Shown: positions 23,086 to 38,000 of the stretch, in pieces
Layout of the letters: each line of letters begins with the position of its first letter
How positions within the stretch are numbered: the stretch's first letter is position 1
DNA from: Triplophysa rosa
Taxonomy: Eukaryota > Chordata > Actinopteri > Cypriniformes > Nemacheilidae
Assembly (NCBI RefSeq): GCF_024868665.1
Contig: NC_079914.1
Location: 2,607,426 to 2,671,425 of the forward strand
DNA length: 64,000 nucleotides
Reading direction: 5' to 3'
Program-made: the position numbers and the translations under genes
Notes under the pieces: model-generated
The model's input: the letters and a program-made list of their open reading frames with translations, nothing else
The model's database searches: none
What the model was told of the DNA's origin: nothing

Positions 23086-26000
23086 TTATAATTTAATTTT
23101 TTTGTAAATATATGCGTGTATGTATGTTTTTATAAATACACAATTATTAATATGCACAGTACACAGACATCTATTATGTAAACACAAATTTTTATTCTGG
23201 ATGCGATTAATCGTTTGACAGCCCTATATCTGAAGGATATATCTTATACCTATATTTTATACCCTTATTTTGTACTTTGCATGTGAAAAGCACTCAAATA
23301 CAGGACAAGGATCCCAGTAAATGATAGGGCATCTGGTCATCCAAAAAATAGAAGGCATATCTTTAAGCAATTCGCTTAAAATCAAGAGAAGCAGGGCATG
23401 GATTCATGCAAGAAAAAATGAATACTGAATACATTAAAGTGATAAATGATCCTGTCTCTTTGAATCCAAAAACATAGATTTGGCCTCCATCTAAATTATT
23501 AAAGGCTGGTACGGTTTCTTAAATTACAGCTCGAAGACCGCATTTGCGTGTAATATTAAGATGTGTTTTGGGTATACAGATACATCGCTATTTACACCCC
23601 ACAGTAAAAACTAAGGGGAGGCTCTCTGATTGAACTACTACTTCACTTTTGCGGTTTTTTCCGATTGTTCATTCTTTTCTTTGAAGCTGCCCATAAACAA
23701 GAATGCTTAAAACCACTTTAATCGCTATGTTTAATTGACAGTAAATGAAAACAAAGTGGGATCTTAATTCACTGCAAACCAGGCCTACGTGGTTCAAACA
23801 AAACTGCAATGGCCAAAGATGATCCGGGAAGGTCCGTAAGTGGGTGCAGTCAGAATCGCGGGGTCTAGAGGAAAGTCAATTCTTTGATCTCATTCACAGT
23901 AACCCTGACTAGGCATTATGCAAACTACCAATACCAACATCCCTCCAGGCCCACATCAGCACACACTGCAAAATTATAATCCGGTCCAAAGACTAAATGT
24001 TCTCCTGTAAGAGGGTTTTAGACTGATGCATAAATGATGAAATAAAGAGATATACACACCTCCTGGTAAAGTGTAACTGGTGATCGATTGGCATCCACAA
24101 TCACAATTGTATTAGTTATATCTGTAACGCGTGTTCATTTCTCAGTCCAAACAGGAAAAAACTGCCTGGATATCTGCAGGGGTCTAGAATTACATCCTCA
24201 TATGTTTACACCAGGTGCAGAAAAAGCTCTAGTGCAAAGCCCTTAAAAGCTGCACTGATATTTTTATACTGTACGTGTTAGTTATGCTTCAAAATAAAAT
24301 GGAATTCCAATTCAAAATGAACAAATGAAACTATAAGCTCCCAAAAACAAATTTGTGCTTTGGAGGTGAAAATGGCATTGATAGGGAGACAAAAACCTGA
24401 ACGATCCGTTTGCCGCAGATCTGCACACGCTGACATGTAGATATTGCAATGTAATAACCCATAAAAAACTGCATACAGAATGGCAAAACATGATTTTAAA
24501 CTCAAAAAAGCCGTAATATCGACTATTAGCGCCAGCTGTTAGTTAATGTTACAGTTTTGATGGAAATGAGAGCTGCTCATTCAATCCGTGATGATGATGA
24601 TTATTTGACAATGAAAGTATGCATACTTGAGAACAGCAAAATCTCCAGCAAATGAAAATATATTAAATCTAGCTGCATGACAGGAAGAAGCAGTGTCACA
24701 TGACAGGATGATTGGGGGCACGAGCGGGTGGTGTACTACCTAGGGGAAAGGGGCGGGCTGCAACAGAGGTGGGGGGAGGAGAAGCAGCGATCAGTGGCCG
24801 ATTGTCCTCCCCTCTGCTCCTGATTTGAGCAGTGTCATATTCTGAGCTGACTGAAATCTTAGCCTCCTCCATCTGGAAGGACAAACAACGCAGTAAGTCT
24901 CGAAAAAAAGGTGAACGATCATTAAAATGCTTCACGTCCGCTGTGAGGAACACATCTGACGTCAAGAGAAACGTCAATTTTAAATAAAACAATTGCAAAA
25001 AGTATAAATAAACAAATGTTTTAACTCAATTCAAGTGGGCCAAATACTTGTTCACGCTTCCAAGGTTATTATACTTTACTAAAATGAAAACTCTGAAAAC
25101 GTTTTCTGAAATCAAATAAAATATTAGCACGTTTTTGTAAACGAAAAATGTCAATTTTGCCTCAGAAATAAACTGAAGTTTAAGGCACTAAAATTATAAT
25201 AATAAACAAAAATAAAACACAATTAATTAATCTTATATAGCAAGATAAAAATAACTAAATAATAAAAATAACAAAAGCATAGAATAAAATTGCAAAAAAA
25301 GTTACTTATTTGAACATCAAAACTAGAGATGCACCGATACTAAATTTCTCCACATTTACCTACAGCCGATATATACCGATAGTAATATCTGCCGATACCG
25401 ATAGTTTGATGGTTATATTAACTCGCATGAACTAAATTCTAAAGGTTAAATTAATATTTCTTAACTTTCTGAATGTTATTAATTCATATAACGACAAATT
25501 CATTGCATTTTCCGGTCCTCTTTTGATTGACAGGATATATTGGCCCTGATCGTCAGCTGTTTTTAAACTATCGCCGGATAGCCGATGGTGTGAAAAAAAA
25601 AAAAAGCTTTTTCAACCGATTATAAATCCGATTATTTGCCGATATATTGGTGTATCTCTAATAAAACAAAAAATCTCAAAATTAAAGCTAATTAAAAATA
25701 TTAATAAAATACAATAAAACTAAAGAACAAAACTATAATAACTCTTATTTATATCAGCTATAATATTTTTTACCTATTTTATATCAAAGTAAAAAATGGC
25801 TAATTTTATGGTCATCAAAATGCTTACATAAAACTTGCGCGTCAAGTCTCTTATGCACTTTTTGAAAGAAACGTTATTTGAAAGTTACTTACGATGCCTA
25901 TGTAAAGCATCCTCAAATAAAAAGTCCCAACCAAACAAATAAATGGAAGATTTATGTCCGGGGACAATGTTGTGCATTTAGGAATTGCAAAAACTTCACT

Positions 26001-29000
26001 AAGTTATTGTTCATTTTCCATCCGGCTGAAATAAAGAACAAGCATTTTCACTGATCTAGCTAGATTCGAAATCATTGTCCCTGCTTTCTCTTAAAGGCTT
26101 AATAAAGGAAACTGTTTCAAGGATCATGCAATCCATTCATTTATTTGAACAATAAAGCAACTAAAAGGCTGTAATACAAGGTATCTCCAAACATGCCCTG
26201 CATGCACTTGTGGGTGGTGGGGTACGCATGCAATGTGAACTGCTCTCTTTTCTCTGCTCTCTCAAATGCTGGTTAGTTTATTTTCCGCAGCATGCAGAGT
26301 GAGAGTATCTGTCCTACTCTACCTAATTTTGCCCAGCGGATTTTTGGCTCTGGACAGAGGCTGCAGTGCGATGAAGTCATCACCTATAGCCTCACGGTTG
26401 GTGTACATCTACAGAACACACACACAGAGAGTCAGTACAGAGGAGAAAAGCACATGTGCGGTTAAACACACTCACGCGCTGAAGACAGGAAACAGGCAGC
26501 GGATGCAGAGAGAATGCACGGCAGGACGGCGTGTGCTGATGCCACAGAACCGTGCTGCTGTGAAATGAATCGCTCAACTACAGCTACTGTCTCGCTTAGG
26601 TGTCAAATGTAGCGTAGACTTTGATCCTAGGTCAATACACATATCTGGAGTACAGACACAATGCAAATCAAAGCATCTTACTCCAAAAAGAACTATAACG
26701 TCACCCCAATGAGGAACTGTAGCAATGTTATGTCAGTAAGGAAATATCCTTCCCAAGTGTTCCAACAAAATTTACAGGATGCACACAGGTGCAGTGAGCG
26801 GCTCTAAAACCTGTCATCATTCATTATTATCATCCTTGCATTGTGTTGTTCCTGCACCACCATCTCCGCAGGACTCCAGAGCGCTTCCACTGCCAAGATC
26901 TCATATAATACGATGTTGCAGTGCTTTCAAATGATGTGTCCTATGTCTCATTAAGCTCATGAGCGTGTTCGAGTGATGGTGGCTGTGTGGTAAGAAGTAA
27001 TGTGGTGAGATGAACTAAATCTTTTTTTTATAAACACATGCTTATATACCAACATTCACATTGACAACTCTTTCCGAGCTCATATTAAGGTTGAAAACGT
27101 GATGCTCACCTGAGATTTCTGCGTGCTGGTTGGATGCAGGTGCCTGAAAAGCACTTTCTTGATGACATCAGGAAACAGACACGTGATGATCATGATGATA
27201 ATGGCAAACCAGGCCGAACCGCTGGATAGTAGCTGGACGAAGACAAAATACATGTCCTGTGTATGGAGGAACGGCCTAACACCGCGGAGAGAAAATCAAA
27301 CTACGATTAGTTCAAATAAAAAAACAGGACAAGCAGAAGAAGCAAGATAGCCATACAGTACCAGATGATGCCGCCGTAAAACAAGGAGAAGATGAAGTAG
27401 AAGGCGATGGATCCCCACGTGACGAAGTGATTCATCCACGTCCAAAAATGAGTTTCTAAGGCCAGCTGTGAAGAAACGGATTAAATGAACGTCATGCCCA
27501 CATTTAATCCAAAAACGTCCCATGCCGGAGCCCAATTTACCTTCAACGTTACCGTAATAACCATCACAGTGAATACTAAAGTGCCAAAAGTCCAGTTTCC
27601 AAACATCTGCAAGAAAGAAACCGGCATTTGAAAAGTTTGAAGTGCTTCGACTGATGCAAAATCAAGCATGTCTCAAATCTGGCTTGTCGGAAGCCATTTA
27701 CTGTCGAGCAAAAGTCAAGATCTGGTCGTAATTAACCCCCGGAATTGAGGATGGCATTGGCAGCAATGGAAAGAAAGCAAAAGAGAGCCGAGAGAGAGAG
27801 AGACACTCACACAGACAGCTGGTCATTTATAAAAGACACATGCATCAGCTGGAAACTACTCAATTCTTACCAGTTGCTTGTTAGCTCAGAAAATCTGAGA
27901 GCAGGCACGGCAAGAAAGAGAAAGACATGAGCAGAAAAAAGAGAATATGGATAAAAAAAAAGATCGTAAACGTTATCTCTGTGCCAGATAACAGTGTCAT
28001 TACTTTAAGGATTTGATCAATAGTCACGAAGGCTGTGTAATGGTTATTAATCTCCAAGCGCATTTATTATCTTAAACGCTTCGAGCTACTTTGATCCACG
28101 GACGTATATAGATATAAATTCAAAAATTGATATCAAAGGACTGTCATGCGGAAACGGAACAGAACTGAGATGGACACACGCGAGCTTAAGAGATAAAACA
28201 AGAGAGGAACTAAACTGCACTAAAAGGAGTCCTGACCTGTCCGTTCCCCATCAGCGTGGTGTCCTCTCCCATCAGGATGTAAGACCCAAAGAAGAAAACG
28301 AAGGCGTGGCAGAAGCCCAGGAGGGTCCAGTACAAAAAGGTTTTGAAGGAGAGGAGGGAGTTTTTACTGATGTCTCTGATGAACAAACAGAAATTCATTT
28401 ACCGTACCTGACCTGAAATGATAGGCTATTGCGGCTTTAAACTGTTCAACAGTGATGGCAAATACATTTGTAAATGAGTATGTATTGAGTATTGTACCTG
28501 TAAAGTGCTGGTTTGCTCTGCAGCACATGTGGATGCACCAGTTGCTCAAACAGACTGTACACCAGTATGGGCAGAGAGGTGAAGCAGATATTATACAGCG
28601 TCAGATACACGCTGTCATACAGAGTCTGTAAAACACCACAAACATGTCAAGCACCCACATTGCAAATGACAGAATCACACTTCAGTCATGCAGAGCCAAG
28701 CAACACAGTAAAATTCTTTTATTTATATATATATATATATATACTGTATATATACGTGTGTGTGTGTGTAAAAAGACATTCACATGATAAATGATGCCTT
28801 CCAGAGCTTTGTAGATGTACATTTCCAGAATCCAAATATTTATCCATGACAATAAATATTTCTTTATCTATGTACTTTAAGTATTTTTTCTATGATGTAG
28901 AAGCATTAAAACCAGAATTGTGGCGTAGGTTGGGTAGTTAACACTTCACAACCCAATAGTTTCAATTCAGAAGATATTAACCATATTAGAAAACGAATAT

Positions 29001-32000
29001 GGTTAAAGATGAACCAAGCTTGTGATCAATGAATATTTCGTGATTATTTTATTTTAGATGTAATATTACTATAGAACAATGTTTTGCAGTCATGGGATTG
29101 TGATAATGTACTGTAATATGTGTATTAGTGTTCTCTGTATTACAGTTCCTCAGCATTTGTATCTCTGCCCAGGGACTGCAGATGAAATTTAGCTTTGTAT
29201 TTTAAAAAAATTATTGAAACCCACTGGAGTCATTTGGATTACACAGTGTAACAAATTGTTGTTTCGCCCTGCATTTGTATAGTTCTTTGAACAATTCTGT
29301 GTTGCTAAATATTGTGATAATATTTATTTTCATGTAGCATCAATGTTTTAGTGTATGTTTAGCATAAGTAAATTTTGAGCTTATATCATTAATTACGACT
29401 AGGGGTGTAATGATACACTCAGCTCACGGTTCGGTACATATCTCGATGCTGGGTTCACGATACGATACACATCTCGATATTTTGAACAAAATTCAAAAAT
29501 GAAACTGAAATTCAAATAACATTTATTTTCAAAATATTAACAATTTCAGTAATTTATTTTGTTGCACATACAACTTAATAAAGAATTTTAACATTTTAAG
29601 GCTTAACTGAAATTAGAATTAAGATCAGTGTCAATTTTGACAGCAAATTTTTATTTAGTTTTAGTCATAGTCTTTTGACTAAAATGCAATTTAGATTTAG
29701 TCATCCCAATTTATCATAGTTTTAGTCTATTTTTTGTCGACAAAATCTACATTATATTAGTGTACTAAAATCTATCTGTATTAAATCATTTAATTGGTGT
29801 AATTAAATGTTCCATACAAAGATTTAACTGTTTCGACATAATTTACCTTGGAATTAAATTAAACCTGGTCATTACCTTTATTTTTCAGAAAAGTTGAGTA
29901 ACTACTGTATATGCATTGTTGTAACACAGATTATATTAGACCATGAGCGACATGTAGCAGTTCATTCAGTCTCATTTTGCCTCAATTGACTCGTTCGTTC
30001 AGTGAAGGGCGTGTTCATTCAGTACATTCAACCAATGAAACGCTCTGACAGAGCTCACGCTCAAGCGCTATTGGCTCATTTCTCTTTGAAGCTGCGCTGT
30101 CTTTGCTTCTCAAAAATACATATTACATAATCTGTATTACATTTATTCAATCATGCAAATCACATACTTGTTTTTTAGCATGTCATTCGATCTCTTAATA
30201 TAAAGTACGACTCACTTCATCGCTTCTCTGATCGGAACAGCGCTGGTTTCTTCTGGCTTACTTTATGTTGCAATATCACGTTATGCAGCAACTCACGTTA
30301 GCGGATAAATTACCATTGGCATTTAAAAACGTTTGTGCTGCCTTTGTAATGAGTTTCGGGGTGACTCGCCTGCAGTCACGCTTTAAGTTTGCTGTGTTTT
30401 AACGGCGATTGTGAAGGAAAATATGATGCTTTGTAAACCACTTGGAGACACATATTGTGTTTTGTGCTTCTTTCTCTACCGCATATGTGAGATAAGCACA
30501 CGTGACATGCTGGCGCAGAGTAGGTAGCGTCTTGACCGCTCAACGAATACACTTAAACATCATATCGTAAAATATCCCCATCTCTCTACGATGCGCATTG
30601 TAACATTTTTGCATCGCGAAATATCGTAATACGAAGTATCGTTACACCCCTCATTACGAATAAACAAAAACTCTACAAATTTTCACATATTTAAAAAAAT
30701 ATTTTCCAATTGTCGCTGTAAGAAACTTCTAGACATTTCTGTAGCACAGGGAAGGTGGGATGAAGCGATGATGGATGACTACGTCTGGAACTTGGCTTGT
30801 GAGGACAGTAACAGTCATAAAAGACAAAAAAAACATCAAATGTACACTTCTGAAGTTTTGGACGACTCATTTTTAGCCATTGTTATGTTAAACTGTTGTT
30901 TTGAGCTCAGTGTTATGCCAGTACCTTGTCATTTCTGCGTACGAGTAATAATACCGAAATGTATGAAAAGATTTGTTAGGTTTTTTTTGTGAGTACCGTC
31001 GATGGTAAAAAAAAATGTATGTGATTTTCGTCTTAAAGAAACGGTACAAATTTTAGCGAGACAACTTTTTAAAGAATGTATTACATTGTGTTATTTATGG
31101 ATGGATGTGCTTTTTGGAGCTTCAACATTTTGGGACCCACTTCTGTACATAAAATGACAATACATAAACATAAAACATAAAAACTGTACATAAAAAATCG
31201 TTCTTTGTGTTCAACTGAAGAAAGAAAAAGAATTTAACAATTCAAGTGACGCCAGGACACCAGTACATTAAAGATGAAGAGACACTTACTTGTTGTGAAA
31301 ACAGACAGAAGAACTGGTATAAAAACTGGGGGGTGATAAAGCACACATTCTACAAGGAAAAACAAACACTTTCATAAGAACATCACATCTCGCATGAAGC
31401 ACACGCAAATGGCTGACGGAAACCGTACCTTGTAGAAAAAGTATTGCACAAGGGTCGCTATTCTAATATAGTAGAAATGTCCGTGCACTAGCAGCAATTT
31501 GGCAAGGAATCTGAACCTCGCGATTGCATAGTCACTGTTTCTCACAGCTTGTCTTCCTTCTTTCCCCATGATACCTGCGTGGAATGGATTTCTGTTAGCT
31601 TGACTGCCAAAGGATGCGATTCACTAACGGAAAATTAACATTTTAATTGCAAACAGTATCTCTCTCCATCTCAAACTTAAAAGCCATGTTTGCTGTTCCT
31701 ACCGATCCCGACGTGAGCTTCCTGGATCATACTGACATCATTGGCTCCATCTCCAATGGCTAATGTTATGGGCTTCTCCGGGGAAGTCTTGAGAAGTCTC
31801 ACCACCTGCCAAACACACAGTGACCATTAACACCATACACGGTGAAAACAACAGGCCAGTGTGGGGCAATTTAGCCCAGACCGAAGACACGCGACCCCTG
31901 GCCATAAAAGAACAATGTGAACCGTGAACGGGCGTCCACGAGGTCACTCGCCTTGGCTTTCTGGAGAGGTGCCATTCTGCAGCAGAGCACAGCCGAGCAG

Positions 32001-35000
32001 TTCTTACACACATCCATGAAGAGTTTCTCATGTTCCCGCAGAGCCAGAGACAGACTGGCGCCGTCCACCACCAGCCCGTGCTGGATCACGTGATCTTCTT
32101 TGATCCTGCGCAAACATCAATAAACCGCCACAACTAATTTTACCATTCTGCTTCTGATTTCATTGCATAGATAGGAGGATTGTGACTTAAATCCCAAAAA
32201 AACTCTACTGTACCTCCTGGCTAGCCTGCGGAGCTGCTCGGCACACTCACTGTCTGATTTCTGCTGCACGAGCTCTAGGATGTTCATGGTGCGGTGGAAG
32301 TGACCGCAGGAGAGACTCACGCTAACAGCCGTCTCGTGTTTGTCGCCCGTCAAAACCCACACCTTGATCCCGGCCAATCGCAGGGCTTCTATCGTCTCCT
32401 GGACCTTATCCTGCAGCCTGGACGAAAGATTTATTGCGGTCATTTTACATACAACCACAAAATACAGTACTGACTAACGATTAACAAAAATAACAAGACT
32501 GAGCACTTGGATTTGCTTGTTTGTTTACATTTCAATTTCGCTAAATATGGCGGCACGTTTATAACAACCGACCTCATTGGTTCTTCGGTCACTAAAACAG
32601 GTGTTTGCTTTGTAATAAATATAGTGAAGATTCGACTGAAGATGCTTAATGAGTACACTGTGGAGAACGTGTTTTAGGCTTTAGTTCTTTGGGGCTACAG
32701 GTTTTAAAGAATAGTGAAAAGGCTCGTGGAAATCACAATGACAGTCGATTACAGACACGCTCCTGTTTCCCTGCATGACTTTATATTGTGCTGCGGTTCA
32801 CATGGCTGGCCTTCAGTCCACAGAGAGCCGCATGAGTCACCACGACATGTCAAACTACATTAGCAGCAGCAGTAGCCGAACGCTGACTCACCGCTGACTT
32901 CCTGCTCACCGTGCAATCACGCTCTCGTCACAGTCATTACATTTTGCATATTACAGTCATATCGACTGAGGTATTACCTAGCCGAAAATGTAAACGTAAG
33001 CAAAAAATGTAATTCATCATCCATTAACCTGTAGCTCAACTGGCAGTGTTGAGCAAGTTGATGCCCTGTCCAAACAAACACGGTATTTTCAAAACCACAG
33101 CCTTTTCTGTGCGGTTTAGCCGTTCGTCCACACGCAAACGCAGTACCCAGTCACTGAAACCAAACTTTCCTGAAAACTCCTGCCAGGGTGAAGATTTTTA
33201 GAAAAAACAGAGTTTTGGTGTATATCGTTAGAATGCGCGCACTCTCTTTGTTTGGCTTCTGATTGGCCAACACGGCTTCATGGTGATACCGCCACCTGTT
33301 GGTTTGGCATGCACTTGACAACGCTTCATTACATGTTTTCGTGTAGATGGGATTTTTTTAAACGAAGAAGGAAATACCCATGTACGTATGGTCTAGGCCT
33401 TAAATGATTGTTTTAATAGTCGAAGTTCTCATATGAAATTTGAAAAATGTTTTTTAAAAAAACCTTGCCTAAAATATTATCTATGTAGGATTTTGAAGTT
33501 ATATTGTATTAGAAGATTTGACCTATTTGATTATTATTTGATTTAAATGAAGTTTAATGAGTGTTTTTAAACTCTTATTAGAGTTTGTCACCATTTGCGA
33601 ACAAGCTTATTATAAGGCCACAACAAGTGTATATTTTATACTTAAAACCGTTAGCTAAACAATGTGTGTAAACAACAACAAAAATAGTACGAGGCAAATC
33701 ATTCAAAATTCCAGACGAACTTCGAGTAGTGTTTTTACATCTTCCATGAATTTTAATACAGACGTCAGCCTTCAGACTGAATGAACACAAATCGGATGAC
33801 TCACTTGTCCTCCACACCGGTGGCTCCCAGCAATTCCAGGTCTTTCTCGATGAAGTTGAAGACCTCGGCTAGCCGTTCCTCTCTCTGTTGTAGAGCTGTT
33901 CTGGCTTCATGGAGCCGCCTGTCCACTTCTTGGTACTCATCCACGCTGAAGTTTCTGCAGGCCACCACCAGCGTCCGCAGACCTTTCTACAAAAGATGTT
34001 GCATATACAACTATTGAAATGTGTCGGGGGAATTACAGAGTTTGAGTTAGAAACTCCAAATTTCTCCCAATCTCCAGTGGGAAGAAAAGTACTTTAATAC
34101 TAACAACTAAAAAGCATAATCCTCATGTGCTTGGTAGGCCTGTCGCGATATATATTACATTTATGCATTTGGCAGACGCTTTTATCCAAAGCGACTTACA
34201 TTGCATTGTACTATACACTTGTTTGTATGTGAAATCCCTGGGATCGTACCCATGACCTTGGCGTTGCTAATGCCATGCTCTAACCACTGAGCTACAGGAG
34301 AGCTATATTAACTTGACGTTGGTAGTTTTTGGTGAAGCGATATATCGCCAGTGAGTTTATATATGCGTTTGTTTACATAAAAATGATTGACATTAACATC
34401 TTATCCGATCATGCTTTCTCTATTAGCGCTGCCCTGTGTCAAACACCCAATCACACGCGCACGCAGTCGCACACAAGGGGCGGACAGGGGCAGGTGAAAA
34501 GACTCGAGGAGTTATATTGTGTTTTACTGATGAATAAAGCCAGTTCGGAATTGTCATGGACTGATGTCAAAGCCGCAATCCTCCCACCCCAGAGCTTTAT
34601 GGTAACTTATGTATTTAGGAGCACTTGTGCTCCTTAATTTAACAATTTAGGAGCACAGACAATTGAAGTTTTTTTTTTAAAGAAACATTCATTTGGCCCC
34701 GTATGACATGCACAAAGTATGGGAAAGCATGATAAACTACGCTTATTGGTTATTATTGCTGTTGAATGAATGAATGAGGCATTTATATAGCGCTTTATTG
34801 TGTTTTGCTGTACACCCAAAGCGCTTTACAATCATATGAGGGGGGTCTCTCCTCAACCACCACTAGTGTGCAGCATCCACCTGGATGATGTGACGGCAGC
34901 CACAGTACAACGGCACCAGTACGCTCACCACACACCAGCTGTAGGTGGAGAGGAGAAATAGAGCCAATTCTGAGGGTGGGGATTATTAGGAGGCCATGAT

Positions 35001-38000
35001 TGGCAAGGGCCAGTGGAGGGGAACTGGCCAGGACACCGGGGTTACGCCCCTACTCTTTACGAGAAGTGCCATGGGATCTTTAATGACCACAGGGAGTCAG
35101 GACCTCGGTTACGTCTCATCCGAAGGACGGATGCTTCATTGTGATTGGCTGGCAAACATACTAAGGGTGTGCATTGTTTTTCAGGAAGGCACACCTATAA
35201 AGTAGTTCCAGATCTGTCAACCACATTACAGTTTCATATCACTGCACCAAGTTTAACTGAATAACCTTATTATACTGTAGCCTATTGTCCACCACAGAAT
35301 ACAGACAAACAGAAACACGCAGGGAACCATTAAAATATATTAAAGGAGACATTCTTTTGCTGTTTTTGAAGCTTTGATTATGTTTTTTGGGTGTTTAACA
35401 GTGGATGTTCATGTTTCTAGTTTCAAAAACGCTTTATATTTATAGGAAGATTAGACGCAGCCAATTCTCAACTAAACAGTGGCGTAACTTTGTTTTGAAG
35501 AGTGGTGGGGGCAAAGATGACAAAAACAATACTTTAATAAATTGTTTCTGTAATAACTCGTTGAGAATATTTATCATAGTGGGCGGGTTCATATTGGCTA
35601 CTCCGCTTTTCGACTCCAGCTCTCACAGTATGTGGTTACCAAACTGTCATTTGGAGAAGGTTACTTGGCTGTTGCGGTGCATTGCACATAAAAACAGTTT
35701 ATTCCTATGACTAAAAATGTCATTTGTTCATTGGTTTACGCGTTTTTGTGCTTGGACACTGGATGCACAAGTAAGTGTATTTTCCTTTCTCATAACAGGA
35801 AACGCAGCTCAGTTCACTAGCATGAAAAGCGGCCGATCGCGGTGCATAATGTCACGTTATATACTGTTCATGGAGGCACATTTGGGAGTCATAGGTTTTT
35901 TATTTGATTGTATTTCAATGGGTTATGAGTTAGATCGGGCCAGTCGCACCAGTGTGCCCAAATATTTTTTTCACGGTCGCACAGACCAATTTCCGCAAAT
36001 GTGAAAAAACGTTAGACAAATGAATGCGTATGAATGAATGCGAAAAAACCTTCCGTCGAATTCCAAACAGCGTTTTTGTTCCTTTGAAGGGCACTTCACG
36101 AATAGAACACCACTCAAAAAGTCGTTCGAGATAAAGAGACATTGTTTTTCAAACGGCCACATTATAACAAACAGTACAATCGTGCTGCCCTCTCCAGAGT
36201 TCACATATCCAGAGCTCTGCTTGCCCTAAACTTCATCATAACTGCTTGTAACGTAAATCAACCAATTATAATAAAGGACTGGAAGTTTGACATATTTTAC
36301 ATATTTACACTCCAGTTATTATTTACAATCCAATTTCAATGTCCAAATATTCTATTCAAAGGTTTTGTTCTTTAAAAGGGTGCACTTGCATTATTATTTT
36401 ACAATTAAGCAGTGGCTTAACATATTTATAAAATGACAATAATATCGCAATTATTTCTGGTGCAATATATCGCCAAACAAAAAGTTGCTATCACGACAGG
36501 CCTAGTGCTTGGGTCCATTATTATTGTGTTGTAACTTACAGACAGAATCAGACAGCCATAGAAATCAGAGAGCGTGTTAAACAATCTCACCATAGCAAAC
36601 TCATCCACGTGGACTCTGGTTTTCTCGATCTCTCCACTCGTGGTGTAGGGGAGGATGGCCGATTCAGCTCCTTTTGTGAACAGCACCTTTTCACCTATTG
36701 AGAGACATCATGGGATTAGGTTAACTCCTCAACCGGCGCATCTATCCGATAACCAGCACATACGTGTTTAAAAGCACATGCCTGAGGGCTTCTGCAGTAT
36801 CACGCTCATTCTCCTGCGGTTTGCATCAAACTCAAGAACGTGGAGGAGTTTGTACCTGCGTGCAGAGCGACAGCTGTTAAACAACTCTGAATGCTGCGAT
36901 AACATCATTTACTACCATGCAAACATGGGATTTATCTAAAGTAAATGCAGAAGCGAGCTTTACTTCTCTGCTTTTCCACTTGTTTTAATCTCCATGGTTT
37001 CTCCACTGCTTCCTGTGAACGTGACACCCATCCTGAAGTAAAAAAACATGCAAGATTTAAGGTGATAAAATAATGACGTTTATCTTTGGTAAACAATATC
37101 TCAAATCAGTAAAAGAGGTTACACGTCTTTACAAATGTAGTAATCTGGCACGACCTGATCCAGCTATGAAAACAGCTGTGCTCTCACCTCTTGGTGGCTT
37201 CCACGAGTGCCTTCTCATCAGGAGAGGAGGCGTAATACTCCATCTGAGGTGTGAAGCCATTGGCGTGAGAGAATGGGTCTCCCGGTAAATCTGTTTGATC
37301 ATAACTGATCTGTACCGTGTGACACAGCGAGACAGCTTTCAGGAACAACTCCTCCTCTCTGTTCTGAAAGATACGTTAAGAAAGAGTTGTAGTGGCTGAC
37401 AAATTTCATTTCTTTTGTTGTAATGTATCATTTACTTAAGGTTTTAAGTTTTCTAAATTCCACGTTTATCATTTGAATGGCATATTTGGTTATTTTTATC
37501 CGTGCGCCGTTACTTTATGCTGCTATTGTCATGAGATTAAACCTTACCAGACAAGACACAGGTCCGTCTGGAGTGTCTTCTGTCATTCCTTCAGGGACAA
37601 GCTTCCCATTGATCTCCTGGTATTTTATGCCATTGATGGAACATTCCCTGAACTGCATCTCGTTCTCGGTCAGAGTTCCCGTCTTGTCTGTGAAAACATA
37701 CTCCACCTGGGACAAAACATTATTCTTTTTTTTCCAATCGCACATTCAAACATGTTCCCTCTCTTGTATTTAACAAGCAGGACGAGACTGAATCTATGCA
37801 CACAGATAGTCCCATATCTCTTCCATTTTTAATCTGTTTATTAAATCTTTTGGAGAATTTCAAATCCTTTACGCCACAGATGTTAGTGTTAGATTTCATT
37901 TGGGCCTGTTTATAAGCAGGACAGCTTCGCACACACCTGGCCGAGCTCCTCGTTGAGGTCTGATGTGTTTACTTGAGCTTTCTGGTCACTTTCTTCATGG

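Larger units (their letters stand above)
34135..36504. mobile_element. 2.4-kb hAT-type element with perfect 8-bp duplication GTGCTTGG
   Basis: The termini TAGGCCTGTCGCGATA and TATCACGACAGGCCTA are inverted repeats, and GTGCTTGG flanks both (34127-34134 and 36505-36512). It lies in atp11b intron 17. It contains a SINE just inside its left end and a second dispersed repeat at 34746-35170. No intact transposase frame is visible, so it is non-autonomous or decayed. Confidence 0.85.

Noticed and set aside
31738..32031. 97-codon minus-strand frame with Trp/Arg/Ser-rich sequence
   Set aside because: Out of frame with atp11b exons 20 and 21 that it overlaps.
34240..34300. tRNA gene on the minus strand
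   Set aside because: A- and B-box-like motifs belong to a SINE head; the continuing tail is the common teleost SINE body and the arms do not form a full cloverleaf.
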